Source of the DNA: Toxotes chatareus
Lineage: Eukaryota; Chordata; Actinopteri; Toxotidae
NCBI GenBank assembly: GCA_016801885.1
Contig: CM028893.1
Coordinates: 12,511,950 to 12,575,949 of the forward strand
Direction of reading: 5' to 3'
Length of the DNA: 64,000 bases
Shown here one piece after another: positions 34,580 to 47,200 of this stretch. The notes beneath the pieces are model-generated. The model was not told the DNA's origin. It searched no databases and saw only the letters and a list, made by a program, of their open reading frames with translations. The position numbers and the translations under genes are program-made. How positions within the stretch are numbered: the first letter of the stretch is position 1; every line of letters begins with the position of its first letter.

Positions 34580-34960
34580 GATCCCTTAAAGGGGCAGTGC
34601 AACGATTTTGCACATTTTTCACAGTCAGCTTACAGGTCTTGGTGAGTGCTAGTGCATGCACCAAAAAAGAAAGAAAGAGTATAACTCTTTCTGTTGTAAG
34701 AAGATAAATTGCCTCAGGTGATGTCACTTGATATCACTGAGTCTGAAGTTTGAAAAATCCCCCCAAAAATCTGGGGTGCTGAGTTAGAAAGAAGCGAGCT
34801 TAGCAGATCTCTGTAGCCTGCTCCTCATCCCTGCTTTAGGCTAAAGGCTCGAGGCAATGTTAGCGACAAGTATATAGCACACCCAAACCTCCAACCTAAC
34901 TGCTGGCTGTGAAGTTGAATTGTGGGTAATGTAGGCACCAGGTTTAGAGACAGAGGAACG
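34580..34960. repeat. Probable interspersed repeat
   Basis: Begins TTAAAGGGGCAGTGCAACG and ends near GAATTGTGGGTAATGTAGGC, with a GCGAGCTTAGCAGATC block between. Those phrases resemble fish repeats I recall, but I cannot name the family. Confidence 0.35.
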
Positions 34961-36851
34961 ATCTCTGGCTGTTCTGTATTGATCTGTATCCTATTATTGA
35001 TTTTAATTGTCCATTGCGTCCATGCTTATCCTCTCTTTTCATCTGTCCTTCCTCTTCATCCCTCATCTTTTCCTTCTTATCTTTAAACCATCCCAACCTC
35101 TGTCTCTGCCTACACCTTTTCTTTCCTCTACAAAGTTTCCTCCTCCTCTCACCTTCATGTCTCCTTCCTGCCTTCTCCGAGTTTCAGCTTCCTTGATGTA
35201 CACCACCACTCAATTCATCAACCCCTTCCCTCCCAGCTCTCTTTTTCCTCTGTCTATCCATTACTCCTCCTCCTTTCCCTCTCTCTAATTGGTCTCCTGG
35301 AAGTCTTCAGCCATTAAGACCCCTCCAGACCCCTCTGATTGCCCCTGACTGTTCTCGACCTAAAATCCTTCTGCAGCTTTGACTCCCTCTAATCAGGCAG
35401 TGAGAAAGATGGCCGACGCCGCTTAAGGGCCCTCATGCTGAATGCTATTAAGATGCTGAGCTGAGGGGCCTGAGATGCATACAATACATAAGCACACACA
35501 CAAGTCAAGAGGAGGGGCACACACACAGCTCAAGACTGACTCATATACAAATAAAAAATAAGCCTAGAAATAATAAGACAGTGACAAATAGCACAAACAA
35601 GCAAAGAATTGGATTTACTCTCTCTCACACACACACACAGAAAATGAAGAAAAATACACAGATACAAACAAATACATAATTAAAGGAACACACACACACG
35701 GTGGAAACCAGGTCGCAGGCTGTAATCAACAGTGATGGAAAATCAGACAGTAGAGAGGAGAAGTTGCAAAGAGGAAGAAATGAAAGAGGGAGATGAGTCG
35801 GATGGAAAAAAAGAAAGAGAGCAACAAACAACCTTATTTATACCGAGCTTGAAAGAGACGAAGAAGCAATGAGATGCAGTTTCCTTTGTCAGAGTTTTTG
35901 ATCATGTTGCTCGTCAGCTTCTGGAAAGGCAAACCTACAGGCTGTCTCACCTACAGGCTGTCTCACCTCCAGGTTGTTCGGTTGTCATGGAGATGGTCTA
36001 GTTGTTATCACGTCCTGTCATGAGATAACAGGTGGCTGTGCGTGTTATCAAATGACTGAAACTTCATAATTAGGACAATAACTAGGTAACCTGTATAGGA
36101 ACTGTGCAAACTACATCTGCTGATGCTTGTGTTTGTCGCTTAATTTACGTTAATCACAGAAAGAAAATACACACTGCAAAAAAAGAAACATATGGATGAA
36201 GGTGTAAGTTTGTATGAGCAAAAACAGAGATGCAAAACAAAGGAGGGGGTAATGCACCATGAAATTAAATACACAGCAGAGTTTTGGTTATGGTCTGTCA
36301 ATCAATCAGAGTGTTGTCACTTTAGCCCCCCCCCCAAAAAAAAGAAAAACTGCAAAGAATTTCAACTATTACGAATATGCAGCACAAGAACAAACAGGGG
36401 AAAGGGCAAAGATCCAGACTATAAGACGAATAAGATTTGTTTCACATGAGGAAGGGCATTTCTCAAACCGAACTTTACTTTCATTAAAATGATAATTCTT
36501 GTCATAAGCCTTCGAGGAAATTGGTTACCACTGCGGCATTTTTTAAAGTGACTTGCCCGGATATAAACTCAAAATGAAGGTTAGATTGGTAATTAAATAG
36601 GCAGACTGACAGAAATTCACCTCCTTAAATATACAGTGTTTATTAATGCTGTCATACACTTCAGTGATGCCAAAAAGGGGAGGAATAAGGAGAGCTACAG
36701 GGACAGAGAGGGTGCAATAGTGATTAAAGAATGTAGATAAATCAATTATGGCAGTTGTGTGTATGCCCCCGGGGTTAGTAAACAGCAGGTCGGTGATGGT
36801 CTGTGATGGATCGCTGGGACTGTGTTCTCTGCATAACTCACCCTCAGTGAG

Positions 36852-36896
<45 letters not shown>

Positions 36897-39800
36897 GCAA
36901 TTCTGAAATGATTGAAAATGAATTGAATGATGATGACATTTTCACAGATTTTTTTCTTTAGCTAGCACTTAAAGAACTTCTCTGTTTTGTTAATTGTTCC
37001 AAGAGTCAATAATACATTTTGAAACTCTAGGAACTAAAAGGACCTTGAAGTGAGATTGTTTAGTCAATTTTATGTTTTTTGTTTTGTGCCCTGTAAGTTT
37101 ATGATGCTCCACTAGTAGCTGCTGTTTTAAATGCCAGCCCTATAATCTGATATTCCCATATTAGCAGCCTGAGAACACATTATTGTATTAATGAGCCTTG
37201 AAAGACTCTTAATTTGGACCTACTGTATGTTTAATATGATTAATTGTACAGCTTATATACCAGTTAGCTCACCTACTGCTGATTCTATTAATTATTCTAT
37301 TCATTAGAGAAAAAAAAAAACTCACAGTGGAGCAATAAATATTGTAATATTTCACTTTTTTTTTTTTTTTTTACCCTGAAGGGAAGAACAGTTGCATCCA
37401 TTTTGTGTTGCTTCATTCCACCCAAAAAGATCGGCTGTGCTACTTTCAAAAGCTGAAAACAAAGAAAACGCATTTGACCAGAGGACATGTTTTGTGCAAA
37501 TCGTTTGTTCATAACCGAATAAACTTCCACAGGGAAAAAAAAGAAAAGTATTATCTGTGAAACCATAAACAGGCTGACCACATCAAACAGAATACGCATC
37601 AGTGATCACACACACACACACACACACACGATGACTTGTGGGAGAGCTTGCATAGATAAATTCCTGCAGACACTAATATACAATGCAAACGATTTATGGT
37701 TAGCAAACATGCACAGTAACAACTGCTGCCCCCCTCACACGCACATTTTATCCACTCATCCGTAGGACGATCAACCTCAACAAATGTGTCTGTTGTAGCC
37801 AAGAACGTCAGCTATGAGTTATACCAAATGGTCACACACATGCACATACACACACGCACACACACAGAAGCTGGAGGTGACCCTTCTGTAGACAATGAGA
37901 GAGTGAATGAGAAACATGGAAGAGATGGAAGAGATGGATGGGGTGATGACCAGTATAATGTTCATATCACACACACAGGAGTCACACAGGAGGCACTGAG
38001 GGACGACTAAGTAATAAAAATGTTCATTACAGAGCTGTTTCCTGAGGCATCCATTAGTGATGATGAGGGTCTTCCTGTCTATCATGCAACTGCTGTCTTT
38101 TTTTTTTTTTTTTTGCTCTTTGTCTACACTCATCTGTTTCTTCTGTCCATCAACATTTACATTTCTGGTCTAAATAAGCAGAATGAGGAGAGAAAGGTGA
38201 GATGGATGCGAAATCAAAGCCACGATTTGCTAGCTGGTGTCAAAAAGTTTAACACAGAGAAAACAGCTCGTGTTTCAGTGTGGCTTTTTATTCAGGTGGC
38301 ATTCATTTTTCTTCTCTCTTCCGCATTTAAATGATTGAAATTTCTCTTGTCAGCTGTCTGAGGAAAAATTCGCCTTAACTGAGCGGAGGTCGGCTCCAAA
38401 GATCCTGGCCAAACATAAGCCTTTCCACCACAATAAACTTCAAGTGACGAATCATTGGAGCCCATTCAAAATTTTAAGCATGTTTTTTTCTCAAAAACAA
38501 TGAGAAGTGCCTCCAGGTTTTGCTCATTTGAAGGACCTGCATCGTCCTCTGTTGATGCCATTGCTCTGAATGCTTTCCTCGGTTATACTGCTGTGGTGCT
38601 TTCTTTGAAGTTTTTGGATTTCAATAATACATTGGTAATGGATAAGTCAGGGTTGTGACAGAATGTTTTGTGTCTAGAATATGCTGATAAAACGTAAAGA
38701 ATGAGTCGAATAACAGCCTGTCTAGGTAAAAAAGTTGGCAGACAAAACCAAAGTTGTGGGACAAAAGCTATGATTGAGCACTGGCTATGACTGAGTTAGT
38801 TGAGCTGCCTGCGTCCTCTCCTGGTAATTCTCACCTTCGATATTTAAAGGACAAGGCAACAGGTACATATCAGCAAAAGTGCCTGGGGTCATTTGGAGAC
38901 TGTAACATGACAGTTTCTTCTTCTTTCATATGTTTACATCGTGTAATGTACTACTTGCATTTCTTTTAATTTTTCTTCTCAAACCGTCTCCTAACAGGAG
39001 TTGGATCAAACAATCAGCTTGCTCCTGACTCAGGTTGCACGATTCATTCTTGAGAGTTGAGTGTCAAAGAAGCAAAATTCCATCCCAACAATCTTCTCCT
39101 CCGCTCTCAGTCGCTTTAATTCCCACAAACCCTTCGCTCCTGGTTCCTCTTTCCCTCCTGACAGAAAGATAGAGGGGCATCTCTGTAGTGACAGGCATGA
39201 CAATACTGGGGCCTTCACCTTCAATCCACCTCCTAAACACTGGCGCACACACACAATAAACGTCGTGTAGATGGTACTTCATTGCCCGACTGACGTGTGA
39301 AGTTTCATTGTGCTGGGTCCTGTCACTAGTCATGTCAAGGAGGAGAGGCGGATGAGACAATGATGTGAGGAGGAGACGCAGAGACAGAGGAGGAAAGGAA
39401 AGCGAAGATGAATAATTGTGACCTTGCAGTTAAAAAAAAAAGAAAAGAAAAAGAAAAAAGAGGGGACAGCTACTGCAGAAAAGAAGATGAAAGACAAAAA
39501 AACCCAAAAAACTGCATTACGTTTTGTGAGGTGCTCACCTGACAGATTCTTATTGCTACTGCTTCTCAAATTTAGACTACATTTCCCATAATTACGCCCT
39601 TCCTGTTACAGAAATGTCATTGTAATTAACAAAAATGGCATCTGAGACAGCTGAGACGACTAAACTTAGTGCTCTGTCGTTCTCAATCCGCCATCATACT
39701 CCTCTGATTTAAGGACAGGCTGATTTATTGGAATATAGGTTTTTCATTGGTGGAGAGCACCCAGGTGGAACAAACAGAAGCACAAGCCGCCAAAAACAAT

Positions 39801-42800
39801 TTTCCCTGCCCAATTTCCAGCAGATGCCCTCTTGATTCAGCTAACTCAGACTGCTGGGGTCTCATACTAACGCTGAACATAACCTTTAAGCTCCCGTGGT
39901 CCTGGAACAATGTCACCTTTCTTCCTTTCTTCTGTTTTGTGGATTTCCTCTAAACCCAATTTCATAGTGTTTAGATGCCTGCAGAGGCTGACAGTGCTCT
40001 CAGTGCTCATCTTGTTTGTTTCCATTATGAGCAGTAAAATCACAGAAGTAGCCCAGTAACTGTTAATTGATGCTCAAATGTTACACCTAACATGGTTAAT
40101 TCTGCTTTTGGGACCATTTGTTGGTTGGCTGCACTCCCTTAATTTAGCCTAATGTTGAAAATCTGGAAGTAACAGGTGAGTTTTCCAGCCTTATGCTTAG
40201 ACATACTCAGCCCAGGATGAATTAGTCTGCCAGTTGGTAAAATATCTATATTCCAAACCATATTGGTCACAGCAAGAAGCAAAAATTACTGAGGAAAAAA
40301 AAAAATTAGAAAGTTTGTAAATGTCAAAACCGTGAATAGCCTCGAGAAGCACAGAACGTTTTCAAGGTTGTCATAAAATTTACAGCCCTATGTCATGCTG
40401 TTGTGTAGACAATCCTCTGTCAAGTTCTTCTTGACCTTGGATTCAATTCAGAAACTTTGTCCAAACACACCATTTTTCAGGACTTTGTTTTGGAAACATA
40501 ACTGTAAAACACTTATGTATGCGATTCTTTTATGCTCCTGTTACCCCAACAAGTTGTCAGTGAGGCAGATTAAGAGCGGCTGTAAATCTCCTCCTGACAC
40601 TTTTGCCTTGTTTCAGCTGAGTGATTTCAAGCCAAAGCTCAACAAACAAGAACCTTCAAAATTATAGTTTTACTCTTTTAAAAGACGAGACAGTAAAGCT
40701 AACACAGCTGTCACTGAAAAACGCATCGGGCAGTGCTCGGAGGGAGCTGCGATGACTCTACAAGGCTTTTTGTCTTTCTGTGTGTGTGTGTGTGTGTTTG
40801 CCTTCCAGGAGATGCTTTTGAAAGACACAAACACACTCATCCACGTGTAGAGAGAAAGTGAAAGAAAGAGATGTTGCCTTATACAGACATTGCAGCTTTC
40901 TCTGAACTCAAAAAGCAGAGTAGCACACACAAGAACAAAGGTCTCTTCATGGTTGTGCTGCCATCGCAGCCAGCTGGCCTTGGCTGTTTGTGACTGTTTG
41001 AAATTTAATTCAATGCCAGTGGAGAAAATAAGACACTGAGGCTAGAATCCATGCTGAAAGCTCCTTTTCTGACACTGTTTTTCCTCTCCCCCCCACACAC
41101 ACACACACCTCAAGGGCTTTATGTTCATATTTAAAAAGGGGCGTTCAGTGGGTAGATTGCTGTTTCCATCGATTCGACAGTCAACAGGGGAGATGCGTTC
41201 GATAATTCATGCTAATGATGGGGAGATGCTAAGCCCCTTCATCCCACTTGAACAGGACCATCTCTTGTCTTTCTCCCTCTTCTCTTGTCCTCTACTGCTC
41301 CCTCTCTGCTTGATTTGAATTTTTAAGAGACCTTGTCCTTTTGCATTATCACAAAAAAAGAGACTTTGAGGAGGAGAAGAAGAAAATGGAAAGAGTAGGA
41401 GGATGGTGCGAGTGGTGGAGCGCTGTGTGTGTCCCTGTGCGAGTGTAAATGTACAAAAAGTGAGTGTGTGGGTGTCTGTGTGCCTACATTGTGTGTGTGT
41501 GTGTGTGGGCAGCCCTGGAGAGAGTTTTACTCAGCATTCAGACACAGCCCTTCACTCTTAAACAGGAACATTATTGGAGATTAAACAAAAGGACACACTC
41601 AACACTCTTTCTTCCTCTCATCCACACACACACACTTCCTTACTGACATTTTCTTGATGTGCCTGCCTCCATTATAAAAACTTAAAGCAAGTAAAGCTGA
41701 CAAAACACCCGGGCCCCCCTGGGGAGGAGCAGAAGAGAGGCAGGAGTGAAGAGGAGGAGAAGAATTTTTGGTCGTTTTAATTGCAAAGCTTGTTAGCCTT
41801 TTTCTCTGTCGTTAGTGCCTTATTAGCATGTCATTATAAAGCCACACGGTGTTTGATAGACAGCCTGGAGGGGAGCAATTACTTTGCGGGTATATGTGTG
41901 AGTGCATGTTATGCAGACAGCCATTATTTTTTGTGTTTACTACATATTAAGATGAAGGCGTGAGCATCGAGACATGTTTTTTTAAAACACTTCTTCCAGC
42001 AGCCCCCCCCCACTCCCCCACCCAACATCCTGTCATTCACAGTCACATACAGTACACTAAAGATACATACGGGAGTTTTAGTGCTTTGCTCAAGGGCACA
42101 GTGGCTGATTTTTTAATTAGTGTGGAGAGTGCGTCTAGCTTTCCTCTTCCAGTCAGATATTTCAGCCATAGACTCACACTTGTGACCTCCCTGAAATTTG
42201 TCAAGATCACTGACTAATGAATGACGAACCAGAAGAACCACACAAATGTTGTCAGCTATTTGGTGACACACGTCTGCCCTCTCCATTAAAAATACAGAGG
42301 GTGTGAGGAGAGCTAATTCTGGTTTTTGCGCCCAGCGGAGGCATGGTGATGGGTTGTCAACCGCATGTCCATATCAGCTGATTTCCTTTATTTTTGGGAA
42401 TCAGAAGCCTGTGATGAGTGATTGTTGTGGCAGAGGGAAAGGCTAATTAATATCTGATTGCCCACTTCAAGTGCAACACTTCATTAGCAGAGGAAATGTC
42501 ACAAAATCCAAGCATTTCAAATGTCCACAGTCTGCAGCCCTGTCAGGAATAAGCAGGCTGATGTCATGTCCTCCTCACAGAAATGACTGGGAATGAGTGT
42601 AGCCACATTTGAGGTAAAGGTGGATAGTTTTTCCTTGGAAAATGGCAAAACAATTACTGTTGTGCTATTTTTACACAGAAATCCAGCCCCGCCAAAAAAA
42701 ATCTGATTGTATGCCAGCAAGGCTGGGAATTTAGACAGATTTTAGAATTTTAGAATTTTGAATTTAGACAGATAATGGTAGTTTGCTTGATTAGCAACAT

Positions 42801-42850
42801 TCCGAAAATAAAGAAAATTGTATAAAGTATTTAGTGTAACTTGAATAATG
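34961..42850. other. Gene-free stretch with unique segments and microsatellites
   Basis: No supported gene. Microsatellites at 36854-36894 (CA, about 20 units), 37609-37629 (CA), 40779-40797 (GT) and 41490-41506 (GT). T/A runs at 37354-37372 and 38098-38114. A small 16-base direct repeat at about 35935-35966. Unique, non-repetitive, homeodomain-site-like segments at 35345-35465, 41110-41245 and 41770-41960 could be conserved non-coding elements. Confidence 0.4.
36854..36894. repeat. (CA)n microsatellite
   Basis: About 20 perfect CA units. Confidence 0.95.
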
Positions 42851-43830
42851 TTAGTGCCATGGACAGTGTCACAGGACTGTATAAAAACTCAAGGCAACAG
42901 TTTCCAAACTTGTTCCAGTGTCTTCAAGACCCCACCTGTCTGAACTTGACTGTTACAGCCTAATATGAAACTCCTGGAGGTGTATTTATGCTTCAGTGAA
43001 CCAACCTGAAACTTGACGCCTTGTCAGGGCAGCAGAAAACTCCATAGGGCTAAATAAAAGTTCACTGCTAGATCAGACTGGTGTTTTTAATGAGGTGATA
43101 AACCTGTAGTGACAAGTGTGCTAGCACGACGGACAACATCATAGTGCTGCAGGGAAATACTCCTTCAGTCGAGTACATTAGCACCTTGGACATTATAAAA
43201 TCAAAAGACAAATGAGACTATGTCGAATCCATGCAAGGGCTCTGCTATGGCCTAAAACTTAGACCCACATCTGGTCAAGTACAGTATCCGTGTCCAAATG
43301 AACCTGTCAATTTCTGTCAAATTTGAGACGAGACCAGAGGAAGAGAAAACGGTTCAGACCCCACTTTAAAAACAATACTTTGTTGGGACCTGTCGGGTTC
43401 AGGTATGGTAGCAGAACTCCACTCAAAGTTAAATTAAAGTTCACTTTTAGAGCAGTGTTGGCTGTGAGGTGATAAACCCGCTATGATAAATTCATCAGCA
43501 CCACAGAGAGCTGCATACAGCTGCAGAGGACAACATCTGTCTCTGTTCGTGTGTCAGCACCATGGACGGCAAAAGGCAAAGTCAAAAATAAGGTCGCAAG
43601 GATAAATAAAAGATTGCGTCTCACTGCCCCTGCGACCTCTGATAAACTCCCACAAGCTTGCGGTCTTTACCGACACACGGGCACTTGATGACTCCCATTT
43701 ACGACAAGTGTGGGTTCTGGGCTCTGCCCATTTCTACTGAAATGTCAGCACCATGGACGGTGCTATAGCTAACAGCCACAATGAATACATCAGCGCTATG
43801 AAAAGCCTAAATGGGCTATGTCTCACATCG
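42851..43830. repeat. Degenerate tandem repeat region, unit about 0.38 kb
   Basis: A block TAAATAAAAGTTCACT...GAGGTGATAAACCYGYWRTGA...AGCAC occurs at about 43050-43130 and again at about 43432-43512. Both are preceded by a CTTGTCAGGG/CCTGTCGGGT block. A recurring phrase close to GTCAGCACCATGGACGG appears at 42850, 43177, 43552 and 43743. Confidence 0.55.
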
Positions 43831-44219
43831 TGACCTTATACAACTTTTAATCAGAATTGGCTTCTTGACGACCGTAACGCCGTCACTTCAGCACCGTATG
43901 GGCAAACCAAGCTGGCACAGAGAGAGAGAGAGAGGCAGCACAGATGAGAGATGGAAGCTCTGTACAGGGAGGAAAGATATAACTTCATTTATATCTGAAT
44001 CATAATTGTAAAGCTTTTGCTGCAATAAAAAAAAAGTAAAAGTTCTTTGTTACCTGGCAACAGGTGCTCCTGACAACCAAAGACTAATTTAAATGGACTT
44101 GAGTATAACATCCTTCACTTTTAGACGGATGATTTGAAAGCTTTTTTGGAAAACCTTTCCTGTAGCTCACCAAACCTTACTCCAGAAATTAAAAAACAGC
44201 CTCCTACTATTACATTTAC

Positions 44220-44275
44220 AACACAAAAATGTTCAGAAAGTGATGGGGCCTGAATACTTTCTGAAGCCACTGGAC
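44220..44275. mobile_element. Tc1-like transposon end (remnant)
   Basis: GGGGCCTGAATACTTTCTGA followed by AGCCACTG is close to the terminal inverted repeat of Tc1-type elements common in fish. It lies beside a CAAAAATG..AAAGTG block as usual. No transposase frame is attached. Confidence 0.55.
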
Positions 44276-47200
44276 ATATACACATATGTGTGCATTTACT
44301 GTATTTATGGATAAACATGCCATGCACACATTTTGGGATCGCGGGACTGACTCGTGACCTCCTTGCTATGGACCTTTTTGAAATAAACCAGCAGTAAGTA
44401 AGAGATAGTGTTGTTCGACTGCCCTCTCCACAGGTGTGCAAAGATATCAAGGTGACAGATCTGAAAGTAAATAAGCAGCTTAAAGAAAAGAGAAGAGATT
44501 CAAAAAACACACTACAGAAGTAATCTGTTTCAAATAAGTGTGTTTGTCCCTTGGGGTAGTTCACTGACTCACACACTTTATTCAGATAGATTCACACTTC
44601 ATTATGGCTGATCCCTACAGCCAAACATACCCAAACACACACACTTTGGCCCCTCGGCTACAGTGAAGAAGTGATTAAACTTAGTAGCTGCGCCGCACCG
44701 GCAAATCAAATTGATTCTGGCTTTAGGATCAAAGATATTGGAAACACTTTCCATGTTTGTGTGATGATGTTTATATGTACATTTTGAGCAGCAAACAGAG
44801 AAGGCAGGACATAAACACATGCACGGAAATATTAAGAGAGTTTATCTGACCTTCACGCTCTGGTGGCAGAGTGTGCAGAGTAAGAGATAGGGAGAGTGCG
44901 ATGACATGGAGCAAGAGGAAAGGAAAGCTCCTCCAGACCTGGGGGATAGAGAGACTAATTAAATTGAGAGACATGACCTTTTTCTCCTCCTCCCTGAGAG
45001 AAAACATGTGTGTCTCTGTGTGTGCACGTGTGTGTACTTTCATTCAATGCAAGGGCATAGTCATCACAACCAGATGGACCCGAACATCATGCCCCATCAT
45101 CACGTGAGAGCTAGAGAGGTAACACGAGGTAGAGAGGAAGGGAAAGAGAGAATTCCCAGATTCCCAATTTGAACCCTGACTGGCTTAAACGTCACCTTAA
45201 AAACTGAAATGTCTGTGCATGGATGTGTGTCTGTGTGAACATAACATCTTTTGGCATTTGCTGGAAAGAGCAATGCTCTTGTTTTTCTTGGAGGTTTTTC
45301 TTGAACATAAACTCATGAAGAGTTTTCACATCAAGTTGCAATACAGCTGCAAAACACACACATTTGAGAAGTAGAAATGCTCCTCACAGACATGCTCACC
45401 ATAATATGTTAGTGAGTTAAATGCAGTGAACTTGTCAGATATCAGCAGGCAACACTTTGCTAACCTGCTCTCGCTCAAGCAGGAGAACAAACTGAGCTAA
45501 CTGACGTGAAGTCGTCAAACCTGTTTGGAAGCTGCAACTTTCCCTGAGTGAAAGAGAGAGTGAGGACAAGACAGGCAAACAAAGAGAGAGAGGAGAGAGG
45601 AAAAAGTGTGCATGCATGTGTGTCCCCTTAAAAAGACACCAACGGATAGTGTGGGAGACTGAAATGAGACATAGCAGAAAAAGAGACAGGAAGACGGGGG
45701 AATATAATATCCACTGGAGAGGAAACCTGACTGCATGTGTGTGTGTGTGTGTGTGTGTGTGTGAGTGTATGAGGTGGAGATGTGTGAGTGTATTGTAGAT
45801 ACTGTATGTCTGCCTGTGAGTGTGCCTTTGTGTGAGTACATGCCCTCATGTGGGAGTTTTCCTGCTCAGGGACAGATGGTGCCACAAAACACTGAATGCT
45901 GATGTTCTCTGTCTGAATCCAGCACTAAACATGCCCACAGCATCCCTGAGCTCCGAGGACTCGTGTAACTGGATGTCATCGGATTGTGTGTACCTGTCTG
46001 AGAGCAGGACTGCTTGTGTGTGTGTATGTGTGTGTGTGTGTGAGAGTCAACCTAATTTTACCTTAAAAGGAGAGTGTGTGTCCTGATGAACTCACCCTTC
46101 ACAAAAGCTGATTCGACCTTCGTGTGGAACAAGTTTCTTTGGATGAGCAGCTTTAGTCTCTCGTTGCATTCATCTGTCTATTGAACACATTCTTCAGACT
46201 GCAGTTGTCCAACACGTGACTTGTGCTTTTTATCCTGAAACAGAAGCAAACAGCACTTAGACTTTCAGTTGGTGTTCAGCGCTACAGGCCATGCTAGCAT
46301 GCTAATATTTAGTGTCCAGTATTGTAAAATCACATATGTCCATATATTTCAAATCACCACAACCCACAGCCACTTGGTGCAAAGATTTCTGTTCCCCCTC
46401 TGTTCAGACCAGGTCGGGCTCTTTGGGAAGTTTCAGGCCTGAGCTGTACTCTGGTTACAGTAGTGCAGATTGACCCTCTCTTTCTACAACTCGTTTTCCT
46501 CCCTTCAGAAGAAGCCATTTGCAGCCATCCATTCTTGTTCAGCACAGCCTCCACAGACCGAGGTAATCCATCACAGTAAACATGAAACCTTCATTTGGTT
46601 TTGTCAAAGTGCTGGTTTTATTGTTACTTCATTATCCCTGAGTTGAATGTTTTCCTTGAGGTTATTTCACACTCCACTTACTGTCAGTCACCTGACACTC
46701 AAAGGAGGAAACAGAAGTGTCTGAGAGGAAATAATCCATCACGTCATGACAGGATGTTGTCTCAGAAACTTTGTCTTTAATACTGAGTGTGTGTTAGTCT
46801 GTTCAGTAGTTCATTTAACACAAACACAAAGTCAACATGCATTATGTATTTACACACCATATTCATTTCATATTAAGGTAAATGTAAACTTGAATTACCT
46901 TTAAATCTTGATGTAAATCATTATCCTTTTTTTTAACTTTGGCCTCACAGTGTTGATTTTAAGTCTAGTCTCAGAGGCTGCATGGTCCACTGTTTATTGT
47001 AAACATCTATTTAATGCTACTTTGGATGCACAGTGTTATTAAATCACATTCACAAACATGGCGGCTTAACAGATAACACCTCACAGATTCTAATGCTGAG
47101 CTTCAGATTCACTAGTTTGTTCTCAGTTGGATCGTTCATGGCTTTGGTTCTAAAACCACGCTGAACCAGCATCTAAGTGGTATTCTCTCTCTCCCCCACA

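Noticed and set aside
36543..36893. 116-codon minus-strand frame starting in a CA repeat
   Set aside because: Its start is the microsatellite itself and the rest is unrecognisable, with no splice or composition support.
39577..39596. ACTACATTTCCCATAATTAC, similar to the ZNF143/THAP11 promoter motif
   Set aside because: No CpG island, exon or transcript sign lies beside it, and the phrase also occurs in fish repeats.
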